From Caldalkalibacillus mannanilyticus JCM 10596 (GTDB lineage: Bacteria; Bacillota; Bacilli; Caldalkalibacillales; JCM-10596): a DNA stretch of 44,369 nt. This document shows positions 1 to 9,104 of this stretch, piece after piece. Below the pieces are notes generated by a model. It was not told the DNA's origin and made no database searches. It saw only the letters and a list, made by a program, of their open reading frames with translations. The position numbers and the translations under genes were made by a program. The stretch covers positions 1-44,369 of the forward strand of contig NZ_BAMO01000041.1 in assembly GCF_000615945.1 (NCBI RefSeq). Direction: 5' to 3'. Position 1 is the first letter of the stretch. The number at the start of each line of letters is the position of its first letter.

Positions 1-3
1 TGA

Positions 4-3000
4 CTGTACAATGCCTATGTCACCAAACGAGAACCTGATTTACCTGCTCTAGAGGTAGATTATGTAGACTATGCAGAGTGGATGAATCGTTTACTAGAAG
101 AAGGATATTTAGAAGAGCAGCGTCAATATTGGCTGAAGAGATTTGTCGATGTGCCATCAGGATTATACTTGCCTACCGATTATCCTAGACCTCCAGTTGT
201 TACATTTAATGGAGGGACGGTACTAGCTCGATTTCATCCTGATCTGCAAAAGCAGGTCTATGATTTCTGTCAAAAGAACGATCTGACGCTTTATATGTTT
301 TTATTAGCCGTTTTAAACCTATATATGTATCGGCTTAGCGGGCAAAACGATTTTGTACTTGGCTCACCGATCCTCAATCGTGACGATGTAAAATTGGAAA
401 ACATGCTAGGATTATTTGCTACCGCTATTCCTTTGCGTTGTACAGTTGAGAAGAATATGACATTTGAACAATTACTTGCACTTAGTAAGCAATCTGCCCT
501 TGATGCCTACGATAATCATTTGTATCCTAGTAATTTTGTTGTAGAACAAATTAACACACAAACGGACTTATCCAGATCGAAATTGTTTTCTGTGATGTAT
601 GGATTGCAAAATAATAAGCAAAGCTTGGTTAACTCTCTTACCTTTGAGGGCTTATCTTGTACGTTTAAGATATTTGACTTTATTGAAAGCAGTTCGCGGT
701 TTGACTTAACGTTTGCTTTCGATGAATTGGAAAATGGAATTGAAATTAATTTGAATTACAATTCTGATCTGTTCAAGCAATCAACGGCGGAAAGGATGGC
801 GAGTCAGTTTATTTTATTAACTCAGCAGGTTGTAAGCGAACCAGAACACAAATTAAGCACTTATTCACTCGTAACGCCAGAAGAGCAACGGATAATGCTA
901 GAAGACTGGAACCAAACGGATAGAAGCTATCATGAACATATCTGTATTCATGAATGGATTGAGCTTCAAACGGAAAAACAGCCGGATCAAACAGCGGTAT
1001 GCTATGAAGAAAAAACGCTTAGCTATCGTCATCTAAATGAAAAAGCAAATAAACTTGCCCATTTTCTAAAGGTGCAGGGAGTTGAAGCGAAACAAAAAGT
1101 AGGGATTATGTTAGAAACATCAGTGGATATGCTGGTGTCTATTTTAGCAGTGATGAAAGCAGGAGCTGCTTATGTCCCTCTTAGTCCAGAAATCCCTAGT
1201 GCTCGTCGCAAAAAGATGCTTGAAAAAGCAGACATTCAGTTGATCATTACAAAAGGGAGTGTGGCAGCGGAAGAAGCGTTTCATAGTGGATCAATAATCA
1301 ACTTGGATGAGGAAGGACCAACAATTGATCAGCAGCCTAGTCGTAATTTACAGACATCGATCACTTCCCGTGATGTTGCTTATGTCATGTTTACTTCAGG
1401 AACAACAGGAGTGCCTAAGGGGATCGAAATCGAGCATAGAGGCGTGATCAATTTATTGGAATGGAGTCAGGAAAAATATCCATTAACTGCTGATGATGCG
1501 ACTTTGTTCATGACTCTATATACCTTTGATGCTTCCATATTAGAGATGATTTGGCCGTTAACTGTTGGAGCAAGAATTGTGATTCCTAAGAGCCATGAAC
1601 TGAAAAATCCTGTCACGATTGGACAGTTAGCCTATAAGCATCAGGTAACGATTCTTCAATTTGTTCCTCTTTTACTTGAAGCCTTTGTTCAGGCACGAAA
1701 AAATAATGAATTTCCAGAGCTTCCGTCACTTCGTTATGTGATTTGTGGCGGAGCACAGCTGACGAAAGATTTGTTAGAAAAATTTCAACGTCAATTTACG
1801 TGTGGTTTATACAATCACTATGGTCCAACAGAGATAACCGTAGATGCGATTACCTTTGATTGTCAGAAGGAGTTTGAAGGAAATGTAGTTCCTATTGGCA
1901 GACCTATCGCGAATACGAAAGTGTACTTATTAGATGAAGATAGACAAATGGTTTCCATTGGGGTTCCAGGTGAAATATATATTGCCTCTCATGGGCAAGC
2001 TCGGGGGTATGTGAATGATGAAGAAGCGACAAAACAAAGCTTTGTTCCTAATCCGTTTTCAGACGACCCGCACTCTTATATATACAGAACTGGGGATGTA
2101 GCCAAGTACTCAGAAGATGGACATTTGATCTATATTGGCCGTGTGGATCACCAAGTTAAAGTTCGTGGAAATCGAGTGGAGTTAGAGGAAGTTGAAAATT
2201 GGCTTTCCTCTCATGAATCCATCAGCCGTTGTGCGGTAATTCATCAAAAAACTGAACAGATGGATAGCTTAATCGCTTATGTCCAATTACATGATGAGCT
2301 TACCTCTAACCGAGGGAGCCAGGAAAAGTTAAAATTACGGACTCTCTCACAGAGCCCTAGCTTAAAAAGGAGAATGGATGAGCTGCATCTAAGAGCCTGG
2401 CCTTCCTATTTTGCAGGTGAAGAGATTCAAGGGGAGTATTGGCCGAAACTATTTCAACAATTTCCTGAGTACCAATTTGGTGTAATTAACAACGAGGGGA
2501 CTGTACTAGGAGTTGGTAACTCCCTCCCTATTTATTGGGATGGGACAGTAGAAGATTTACCTCATGGCTGGGATGATGGTTTGGTTCAAGGATTTTCACA
2601 GGAAGTAAATAAACAAGAACCAAATACGTTGCTTATTCTTGCCGGAGTTGTAGACGAGGAATTTCAAGGGCAGGGTCTTGCAGGAGTATTAGTTCAGGCG
2701 TTTAAGGAGTTGGCGCATGGACATGGGTTAGAGCGTGTGATTGTTCCCGTTCGACCAACAGGAAAAGCAAATTATCCAGATCTAGATTTTGTAACATATT
2801 GTGAACTTCGGCGTGAGGATCAACTCCCAGTAGATCATTGGTTACGATCTCACATACGAGTTGGAGGAAAAATTCTGCGAGTCGAAACAAAATCACAATA
2901 TGTAAAAGGGAGTGTCACAGAGTGGCAATCATGGACGGGCATCCAATTTAAACAGAGTGGTTTCTACGAGGTTCCAGATGCGTTGCAACCTGTGCAGATC

Positions 3001-3552
3001 AATATAGAAGAAAATCTAGGAGAATACTGGGATCCTAGTGTCTGGATAGAACATCCCCTTACATCAGACACAGCATATGGCTGGAAGTATGCTGATGGAG
3101 GGATGCTGCAAAGCTTTCTCAAGCAGTATATGCCGGAATATATGGTACCACAGCAATATATCTTTATCACTGACATGCCTCTTACCACAAGTGGGAAGAT
3201 TGATAAGAAAAGTGTAGTGGAATGGGGTGCAGAAGCTGCTACTGAACGAGAGTTTGTCTTACCACAGAGTAAAACAGAGGAGGAGATCTTAGTCATTTGG
3301 AAAGAAATTTTGCAAAATGACCAAATTAGTATGATTGATAACTTTTTTGATTTAGGGGGTCACTCTCTGAAAGCGACACAGGTTGTGACTCGAATGAGTA
3401 AGGTATTTGGTATTTCATTTGATCTTCGTGAATTGTTTCAAGCTGTGACGATTCGTTCCTTAGCTGAAGTAGTGGAGAAGAAGGTAACGAGTCAATCGAA
3501 TCGTATCACAGGCTTTCAAAAGGTAGAGCGTCGTCCCAAGAGGAAAAAATAA
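4..3552 (+). CDS. Nonribosomal peptide synthetase, 5'-truncated: partial C, A interrupted by a GNAT-like domain, PCP
   Basis: This module activates one amino acid and loads it on a carrier protein. The frame is open from base 4. Bases 4-900 encode the C-terminal half of a condensation domain; the HHxxxDG half lies off the left edge. Adenylation motifs follow: A3 (FTSGTTGVPKG, near 1390), A5 (YGPTE, near 1820), A7 (YRTGD, near 2085), A8 (VRGNRVELEEVE, near 2160), A9 (MPEYMVP, near 3130) and A10 (SGKIDKK, near 3190). Between A8 and A9, about 2330-3080 encodes a GNAT-like domain with an acetyl-CoA-loop-like QGQGLA and a WTG motif. The PCP carries GGHSL with its phosphopantetheine Ser at 3364. 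By eye the specificity code is D-A-L-Q-I-G-H-V-D-K, which I cannot assign to a substrate. The first ATG at 82 is internal, not a start. An in-frame TGA at 1-3 is probably an edge artefact. Confidence 0.93.
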   Translation: MYNAYVTKREPDLPALEVDYVDYAEWMNRLLEEGYLEEQRQYWLKRFVDVPSGLYLPTDYPRPPVVTFNGGTVLARFHPDLQKQVYDFCQKNDLTLYMFLLAVLNLYMYRLSGQNDFVLGSPILNRDDVKLENMLGLFATAIPLRCTVEKNMTFEQLLALSKQSALDAYDNHLYPSNFVVEQINTQTDLSRSKLFSVMYGLQNNKQSLVNSLTFEGLSCTFKIFDFIESSSRFDLTFAFDELENGIEINLNYNSDLFKQSTAERMASQFILLTQQVVSEPEHKLSTYSLVTPEEQRIMLEDWNQTDRSYHEHICIHEWIELQTEKQPDQTAVCYEEKTLSYRHLNEKANKLAHFLKVQGVEAKQKVGIMLETSVDMLVSILAVMKAGAAYVPLSPEIPSARRKKMLEKADIQLIITKGSVAAEEAFHSGSIINLDEEGPTIDQQPSRNLQTSITSRDVAYVMFTSGTTGVPKGIEIEHRGVINLLEWSQEKYPLTADDATLFMTLYTFDASILEMIWPLTVGARIVIPKSHELKNPVTIGQLAYKHQVTILQFVPLLLEAFVQARKNNEFPELPSLRYVICGGAQLTKDLLEKFQRQFTCGLYNHYGPTEITVDAITFDCQKEFEGNVVPIGRPIANTKVYLLDEDRQMVSIGVPGEIYIASHGQARGYVNDEEATKQSFVPNPFSDDPHSYIYRTGDVAKYSEDGHLIYIGRVDHQVKVRGNRVELEEVENWLSSHESISRCAVIHQKTEQMDSLIAYVQLHDELTSNRGSQEKLKLRTLSQSPSLKRRMDELHLRAWPSYFAGEEIQGEYWPKLFQQFPEYQFGVINNEGTVLGVGNSLPIYWDGTVEDLPHGWDDGLVQGFSQEVNKQEPNTLLILAGVVDEEFQGQGLAGVLVQAFKELAHGHGLERVIVPVRPTGKANYPDLDFVTYCELRREDQLPVDHWLRSHIRVGGKILRVETKSQYVKGSVTEWQSWTGIQFKQSGFYEVPDALQPVQINIEENLGEYWDPSVWIEHPLTSDTAYGWKYADGGMLQSFLKQYMPEYMVPQQYIFITDMPLTTSGKIDKKSVVEWGAEAATEREFVLPQSKTEEEILVIWKEILQNDQISMIDNFFDLGGHSLKATQVVTRMSKVFGISFDLRELFQAVTIRSLAEVVEKKVTSQSNRITGFQKVERRPKRKK

Positions 3553-3582
3553 GGCTTTTACGAAAACATGAGGAAGTGAAAA

Positions 3583-6500
3583 ATGATGAATTTTGAACTC
3601 TATGAAACTTCATCTGCGCAGAAAAGACTTTATGTAATGAATGAATTTCAAGAACTCCATACCGCATATAATCTTCCTATTGTTCTTCTTGTAGAGGGAG
3701 AATTTGATCGATTTCGTTTTAAAACAGCCATAACGAAGTTAGTTCAAAGACATGAAACTTTGCGTACAGCTTTTGTGGAAGAGGACGGAGAAATTTTACA
3801 AAAAGTATATGATCAGCTTGATGTGCAGGTAGTAGAAAGAACCGCTTCTGAGGAGAATATTGAAAATAATATTGAATCCTTTATACGTCCCTTTGACCTG
3901 AACAAAGCTCCATTGTTTCGCGTAGAATTGGTTGAACTCTTACCAGCTAAACATCTTCTGTTGATGGATATACACCATATTATTGCTGACGGGATTTCCA
4001 TTCGCCTTATTTTTGAAGAATTGATTGCTCTCTATCATGGGATGGAGCTTCCGGAGCTTGATGTGCAGTATGTGGATTTTACCATCTGGCAGAACGATTT
4101 TTTTGGCACCGAGGAAATGAAGAGCCAAGAAGCATATTGGCTCTCTACTTTTTCTGGGGAAATTCCTGTATTGGACCTGCCATTGGATCATCCTCGACCC
4201 CTTGTTCAAACCTTTTCTGGGGACAAGCATTCATTTGCGATTGATACGGAATTATCAAAGGCAATCCAACAGTTTACGAAACAAGAAGGCGTTACGCTTT
4301 ATATGTTTCTCCTTGCTGTATACAGTGTGCTATTGAGCAAATATAGCGGTCAAGAGAATGTTGTAGTAGGGTCACCTATTGCAGGGCGAAAACACATAGA
4401 ATTTGAAAAGATTATAGGCATGTTTGTTAATACGCTTGCCATGCGAAATGAACCGAAAGGGGAGCAGACGTTTCGTTCCTTTTTACAAGAAGTAAAAGAA
4501 AATACACTGGCGGCGTTTGCTAATCAAGACTTTCCATTAGAAGAATTAATTCGAAGCTTAAATATTCCGTATAGTGCTAGCAGGCATCCATTGTTTGATA
4601 CAATGCTTGTACTACAAAATACTAATAATGATCCCATTGAGATCGAGGGCGTCACATTTACTCCCTATGCTTTACAGTCTAAAACGACCAAATTCGATTT
4701 GTTTGTAGAAGTAAACGAGTATGAGCATGAGTTACATGTCAATATAGAATACAACACGAGCCTGTTTCACCGGGAGACAATTGAACGCTTGGCAGGACAT
4801 TGGAGGCATTTGATCTGTCAGATGATCATGTGTCCAGAGCAGACGTTATCAGAGTTTGAGCTAGCCACGCAGGAGGAAAAAAAACAGTTGATCAAGCTGG
4901 GAAGCCAGTATCAACAAGCTTATCCCTTGGAGAAAACCATCACTCAGCTATTTGAGGAGCAGGTGAGCCAATCTCCAAGCGCCATCGCCCTTGTACTCGG
5001 TGATGAGCATCTCACCTATAGTGAGCTAAATATTCGTGCTAATCGACTCGCTCGACTCCTACGAGAAAAGGGGATAGGACCCGACCAGTTTATAGGTGTC
5101 ATGCTGAATCGATCGTTTGAAATGCTTATTTCCATCTTTGCTATTTTGAAAGCCGGAGCAGCCTATGTGCCGCTTGATCCGGCTTTTACTCCTGAGCGAA
5201 TCTCGTATATCTTACATGACAGTAAGGCTCAGTTAATCATAGCTTCAAAGGATTGGATAGGTGATTTGGACTTTTCCGGGGAGATTCTATATATAGAAGA
5301 TGAATGTTTGAGTCAAGGGGATGGCTCCAATCTAGAGGAGATTCATACTCCAAAAAACCTAGCCTATGCCATTTACACATCCGGTTCAACTGGACAACCG
5401 AAAGGGGTCATGATCGAACATCAAAATGTAGTTCATTTGCTGCATGTTTTGCAACATCAGTATTCTGTCAGTGAGAATGATGCCTATTTGCTAAAAACCA
5501 CATTTACTTTTGATGTGTCTGTTGTAGAACTTTTTGGTTGGTTTTTGGGAAGAGGTCGTCTTGTGATTTTGGAACCAGAGCTACATAAAGATCCACGTAG
5601 CATCTTACACGTCATTCATAAACATTATGTCACTCATATTAATATGGTTCCTGCCATGCTGACTGTTTTTCTTAAATCGTTAACGGAGGACGACAGAGCT
5701 ATTCTTAATAAGCTGAAGTATGTATTTGTTGCAGGGGAAGCGATCACACAAGCACTAGTGGACCAGTTTTATCAACGAACGGATACAGTGCGTCTAGAGA
5801 ATCTTTATGGTCCCACTGAAACAACGGTCTATGCTACTAGCTATTCTTTGTTAAAATCTGAAGAACATCTTCAGATACCTATCGGTCGACCGCTTGCCAA
5901 TGTACAAGCATATGTTGTCAATCCCAATTTGCAGTTACAGCCCATTGGAGTAATGGGAGAATTGTGTATTGCCGGAGCTGGCTTGGCACGTGGTTACTTG
6001 AATCGAACCGACCTGACTGAGGAAAAATTTGTTGAAGCGTCTTTTTTACCAGGAACGAAGATGTATCGTACAGGTGATGTGGTGAAATGGCTTCCAGATG
6101 GCAATCTGGAGTTTCTTGGACGAGCAGATAATCAAGTGAAAATACGAGGTATGCGCATCGAACTGGGAGAGATAGAAGCTTATTTGATGAAGCATGAGGA
6201 AGTGAAAGCAGCACTTGTCATGGATGTTATTCATCAAGAAGAAAAATATCTCTGTGCTTACTATATGACGGAACGATCGCTTCCAGTAGAAGAATTACGT
6301 CGTTTTTTAGGGAGCAAACTACCCAGTTATATGGTACCTGATTTCTTTGTCCATATGTTACAGCTTCCTATGACAAGCAGTGGAAAAGTAGATCGGAAAG
6401 CTCTGCCTAAACCAGAGATGAATCAACTGGCAGCCACAAATTATGTTGCTCCAGTCACTACAACGGAACAACAACTAACACAAATCTTTGAAGAAATATT

Positions 6501-8049
6501 AGGACTCAACAAGGTAGGTGTTATGAGTAATTTCTTCGAACTGGGAGGACATTCCCTTCTTGCTGCTGCTCTGGCAGCTAAAATACATCAGAAACTCGAT
6601 ATTGAAGTGTCAGTCATTGAGATCCATAAGCACCCTACTGTGCGTGAGCTGTCTAAGAAGCTTATGACGCTTCAACCAAGTCCGTTTTTTTCAATTCCTA
6701 AAGCACAAGAATCATCCTATTATCTATTAAGTGCAGCTCAGAAGAGGATCTATATTGTCAATCAATTGGAGCCGAACAGTACCGCATTTAACATATGGGA
6801 AACGATGATTGTCAAGGGAGAAATGGATTATAGCTGGTTTGAAAAAATATTTCAAAGCATTGTGATGCGTCATGAATCACTGAGAACCTCTTTTCAAATG
6901 GTAGAAGGAGAGCCAGTACAAATCATTCATGACGAAATCCCAGTCTGTATCGAAGTGCTTGATAAAGGTGATGAAGAACTAGATTCTCTTATTCAACGTT
7001 TTATTCGACCCTTTGACCTAAGTCAGGCTCCTTTGATACGCGCAGGATTAATCAAATTAGAGCAGGATGTTCATCTATTCATCGTAGATATGCACCATTC
7101 CATTTCGGATGGTACATCTCTAGGAATACTGGTCCAAGAATTTAACCGTTTATGTAGGGGGGAGAAATTAGAGCCGCTCCAAATCCAGTATAAAGACTTC
7201 GCTGTTTGGCAGAATAGTGAGTTACAGTCTAAGGTCATGAAAAATCAAGAAGCCTATTGGATGGAGCAATTTAGTGATTATATTCCAGCACAGGTTCTTC
7301 CAACCGATTATCCACGTCTTGAAAATCTTGATTATTCGGGACATTCTCTTACATTTGAATTACAGAGTGAACAGCTGGATCAGCTTTATCGCTTTGCACG
7401 CGAGCATGAAACAACGTTATTTAATACATTACTAGCAGCCTATAATATTCTCTTGTATAAATACACAGCCAAAGAAGATATTGTCGTAGGAGTGCCGGTA
7501 GCAGGACGTCACCATATTGATCTTGAAAACGTCGTTGGGATGTTTGTGAACACGTTAGCGATTCGCAATTATCCAATGGGGCATAAAACGGTTCGAGAGT
7601 TTATTAAGGAAGTAAGAGAAACAGTCCTAGAAGCCTTTGAGAATCAGGATTATCAACTAGAAGAACTAATTGCTAGTTTGGCGATGAAAAGAGATGTAAG
7701 TCGTCATCCTTTGTTCGACACGATGTTTGTTTTGCAAAATATGGTGATTCCTGATGTGACTACAGATCATCTTCAATTCGAGCCCTATGATCGGGCCATG
7801 GATACTTCGCAAGGGGATCTATCCCTGATTACCTATGAAACTCAAACAGGTTTAACCCTTGTTGCAGAATACAGAACGAGTCTTTTCAAGAAAGAAACGG
7901 TTGAGTTATTAGGACAAGATTTTCTTTCTTTGCTTCTTGCTATCATTGATCAACCAGATGAATCGATTATCAATCTTTCCTTCCGTGAGGAGAAGACAGA
8001 AAGATCGGCAGAATTGATATCGGCTCTCGAGGAAGATTTTTCGTTTTAA
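3583..8049 (+). CDS. Nonribosomal peptide synthetase, C-A-PCP-C, no thioesterase
   Basis: The 1488-residue protein extends the peptide by one residue and ends in a second condensation domain. C1 (about 1-430) has HHIIADG at 131-137. The A domain has A3 near 594 (YTSGSTGQPKG), YGPTE, YRTGD and SGKVDRK near 930. The PCP has GGHSL with Ser991. C2 (about 1035-1470) has an intact HHSISDG at 1171-1177. By-eye specificity code is D-V-V-N-F-A-L-V-Y-K; substrate not assigned. No epimerisation or thioesterase domain follows. Terminal C domains in other systems release the chain by forming an amide with a free amine, or pass it to a separate carrier protein, and either could apply here. The start is ATG 3583 after a GAGGAAGTGA ribosome site, 30 bases past the upstream NRPS, so the two are probably cotranscribed. 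Confidence 0.95.
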   Translation: MMNFELYETSSAQKRLYVMNEFQELHTAYNLPIVLLVEGEFDRFRFKTAITKLVQRHETLRTAFVEEDGEILQKVYDQLDVQVVERTASEENIENNIESFIRPFDLNKAPLFRVELVELLPAKHLLLMDIHHIIADGISIRLIFEELIALYHGMELPELDVQYVDFTIWQNDFFGTEEMKSQEAYWLSTFSGEIPVLDLPLDHPRPLVQTFSGDKHSFAIDTELSKAIQQFTKQEGVTLYMFLLAVYSVLLSKYSGQENVVVGSPIAGRKHIEFEKIIGMFVNTLAMRNEPKGEQTFRSFLQEVKENTLAAFANQDFPLEELIRSLNIPYSASRHPLFDTMLVLQNTNNDPIEIEGVTFTPYALQSKTTKFDLFVEVNEYEHELHVNIEYNTSLFHRETIERLAGHWRHLICQMIMCPEQTLSEFELATQEEKKQLIKLGSQYQQAYPLEKTITQLFEEQVSQSPSAIALVLGDEHLTYSELNIRANRLARLLREKGIGPDQFIGVMLNRSFEMLISIFAILKAGAAYVPLDPAFTPERISYILHDSKAQLIIASKDWIGDLDFSGEILYIEDECLSQGDGSNLEEIHTPKNLAYAIYTSGSTGQPKGVMIEHQNVVHLLHVLQHQYSVSENDAYLLKTTFTFDVSVVELFGWFLGRGRLVILEPELHKDPRSILHVIHKHYVTHINMVPAMLTVFLKSLTEDDRAILNKLKYVFVAGEAITQALVDQFYQRTDTVRLENLYGPTETTVYATSYSLLKSEEHLQIPIGRPLANVQAYVVNPNLQLQPIGVMGELCIAGAGLARGYLNRTDLTEEKFVEASFLPGTKMYRTGDVVKWLPDGNLEFLGRADNQVKIRGMRIELGEIEAYLMKHEEVKAALVMDVIHQEEKYLCAYYMTERSLPVEELRRFLGSKLPSYMVPDFFVHMLQLPMTSSGKVDRKALPKPEMNQLAATNYVAPVTTTEQQLTQIFEEILGLNKVGVMSNFFELGGHSLLAAALAAKIHQKLDIEVSVIEIHKHPTVRELSKKLMTLQPSPFFSIPKAQESSYYLLSAAQKRIYIVNQLEPNSTAFNIWETMIVKGEMDYSWFEKIFQSIVMRHESLRTSFQMVEGEPVQIIHDEIPVCIEVLDKGDEELDSLIQRFIRPFDLSQAPLIRAGLIKLEQDVHLFIVDMHHSISDGTSLGILVQEFNRLCRGEKLEPLQIQYKDFAVWQNSELQSKVMKNQEAYWMEQFSDYIPAQVLPTDYPRLENLDYSGHSLTFELQSEQLDQLYRFAREHETTLFNTLLAAYNILLYKYTAKEDIVVGVPVAGRHHIDLENVVGMFVNTLAIRNYPMGHKTVREFIKEVRETVLEAFENQDYQLEELIASLAMKRDVSRHPLFDTMFVLQNMVIPDVTTDHLQFEPYDRAMDTSQGDLSLITYETQTGLTLVAEYRTSLFKKETVELLGQDFLSLLLAIIDQPDESIINLSFREEKTERSAELISALEEDFSF

Positions 8050-8057
8050 GAAGGATA

Positions 8058-8084
8058 GGTCCCTGTCATATCTGACAAGGGACC
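8058..8084 (+). other. Strong intergenic hairpin without a T-tract
   Basis: GGTCCCTGTCA pairs with TGACAaGGGACC around a TATC loop, giving an 11-bp stem with one bulge. It lies in the short gap between the NRPS and sbnA. Purine-rich sequence follows instead of a T run, so it is unlikely to be an efficient intrinsic terminator. RNA processing or partial attenuation between operon parts is possible. Confidence 0.5.
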
Positions 8085-8109
8085 GAAGAAAATCATTCAT
8101 AGTAGAAAG

Positions 8110-8124
8110 AAGGAGATTTACATT
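8110..8124 (+). promoter_or_regulatory. Ribosome binding site and probable ATT start codon of sbnA
   Basis: AAGGAG at 8110-8115 is followed six bases later by ATT at 8122-8124. That codon begins the frame encoding the conserved N-terminus (IGNTPLVQL) of this enzyme family. No ATG, GTG or TTG lies between the ribosome site and that conserved segment. The nearest canonical codon, TTG 8173, falls inside the conserved motif and has no ribosome site. Confidence 0.5.
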
Positions 8125-9088
8125 TTACTAGAAAAATTACAAAAACTAAGTTGTTTTATTGGGAATACTCCTTTGGTTCAGTTAGAACATCCAACGATCA
8201 ACATGTATGCGAAGCTAGAATTTCAAAACTTGATGAATAGTGTGAAGTCAAGAGCTGCTTACAATATGTTGTACTCTGCCATTGAAAAAGGAGATATCGA
8301 TCAAGATACAACATTAATTGAGTCTTCTTCAGGTAACTTGGCTATTGCTTTAGCTACCATTTGTAAATTTTTAGGAATTAAGTTTATTCCAGTCATTGAT
8401 CCTAATACTAATATAATGTATGAAAATTTATTATCTTCTATTTCCTATCAAGTAATTAAGGTAACGGAGCGTGACCATACAGATGGTTATTTGCTCACCC
8501 GCTTGAACAAGATTCAAGAGCTACTGACAGAGATTCCGAATGTCTATTGGTTAAATCAATATCAGAATCCAGATAATTATTATGCACATTATTATGGAAT
8601 CGGAGAAGAATTAACAGAACATTTCGAAGAGTTGGATTATGCGTTTATTGGTGTCGGTACAGGGGGAACCATCTCAGGAGTTTCTAATCGCTTGAAGGAG
8701 AAGTTTCCTAAAATAAAAATCATTGCTGTCGATAGTGAAGGCTCTGCTATTTTTAGCGATAAGAAAAAAAAGAGATATATTCCTGGAATCGGAGCTAGCA
8801 AAGTACCAGAATTGGTCAAACGAGCGGTTATTGATGAGGTTGTTATTATTCCAGAGCTAGATACAGTGGCTGGGTGTCATCAGCTGTATGAGCTTCACGG
8901 AATTTTTGCAGGTGGTTCTTCTGGTACGTCCTATTACGCCGTAAATCAATATTTTAAAGAGAAGAAATTAGAAAAAAGACCTAATGTCGTTTTTTTTATG
9001 CCCGGATAATGGCTTTGCTTATGTTCAAACCGTTTATAATGCGGAATGGATAGAGTGGCTTTCTAATCAAAACGTTTATATCAAATGA
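8122..9088 (+). CDS. sbnA: SbnA-like N-(2-amino-2-carboxyethyl)-L-glutamate synthase, frame-shifted near its 3' end
   Basis: SbnA is a PLP enzyme that condenses O-phospho-L-serine with L-glutamate, the first committed step to L-2,3-diaminopropionate. The fold is cysteine-synthase-like. The PLP lysine is in NSVKSR, the substrate loop is SSGNLAIALA and the phosphate loop is GTGGTISG; IPGIGASKVPE and GIFAGGSSG closely resemble staphylococcal SbnA. The reading frame breaks at CCC 9001-9003, just after the conserved VVFFMP. Removing one C continues the protein as DNGFAYVQ and on to the TGA at 9086-9088, giving about 322 residues against 326 in S. aureus SbnA. As sequenced, the frame ends at 9009. 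The start appears to be ATT 8122. sbnB begins 16 bases after the restored stop, as in an operon. Confidence 0.88.
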
Positions 9089-9104
9089 TACTGGAGGAAA
9101 CAGC

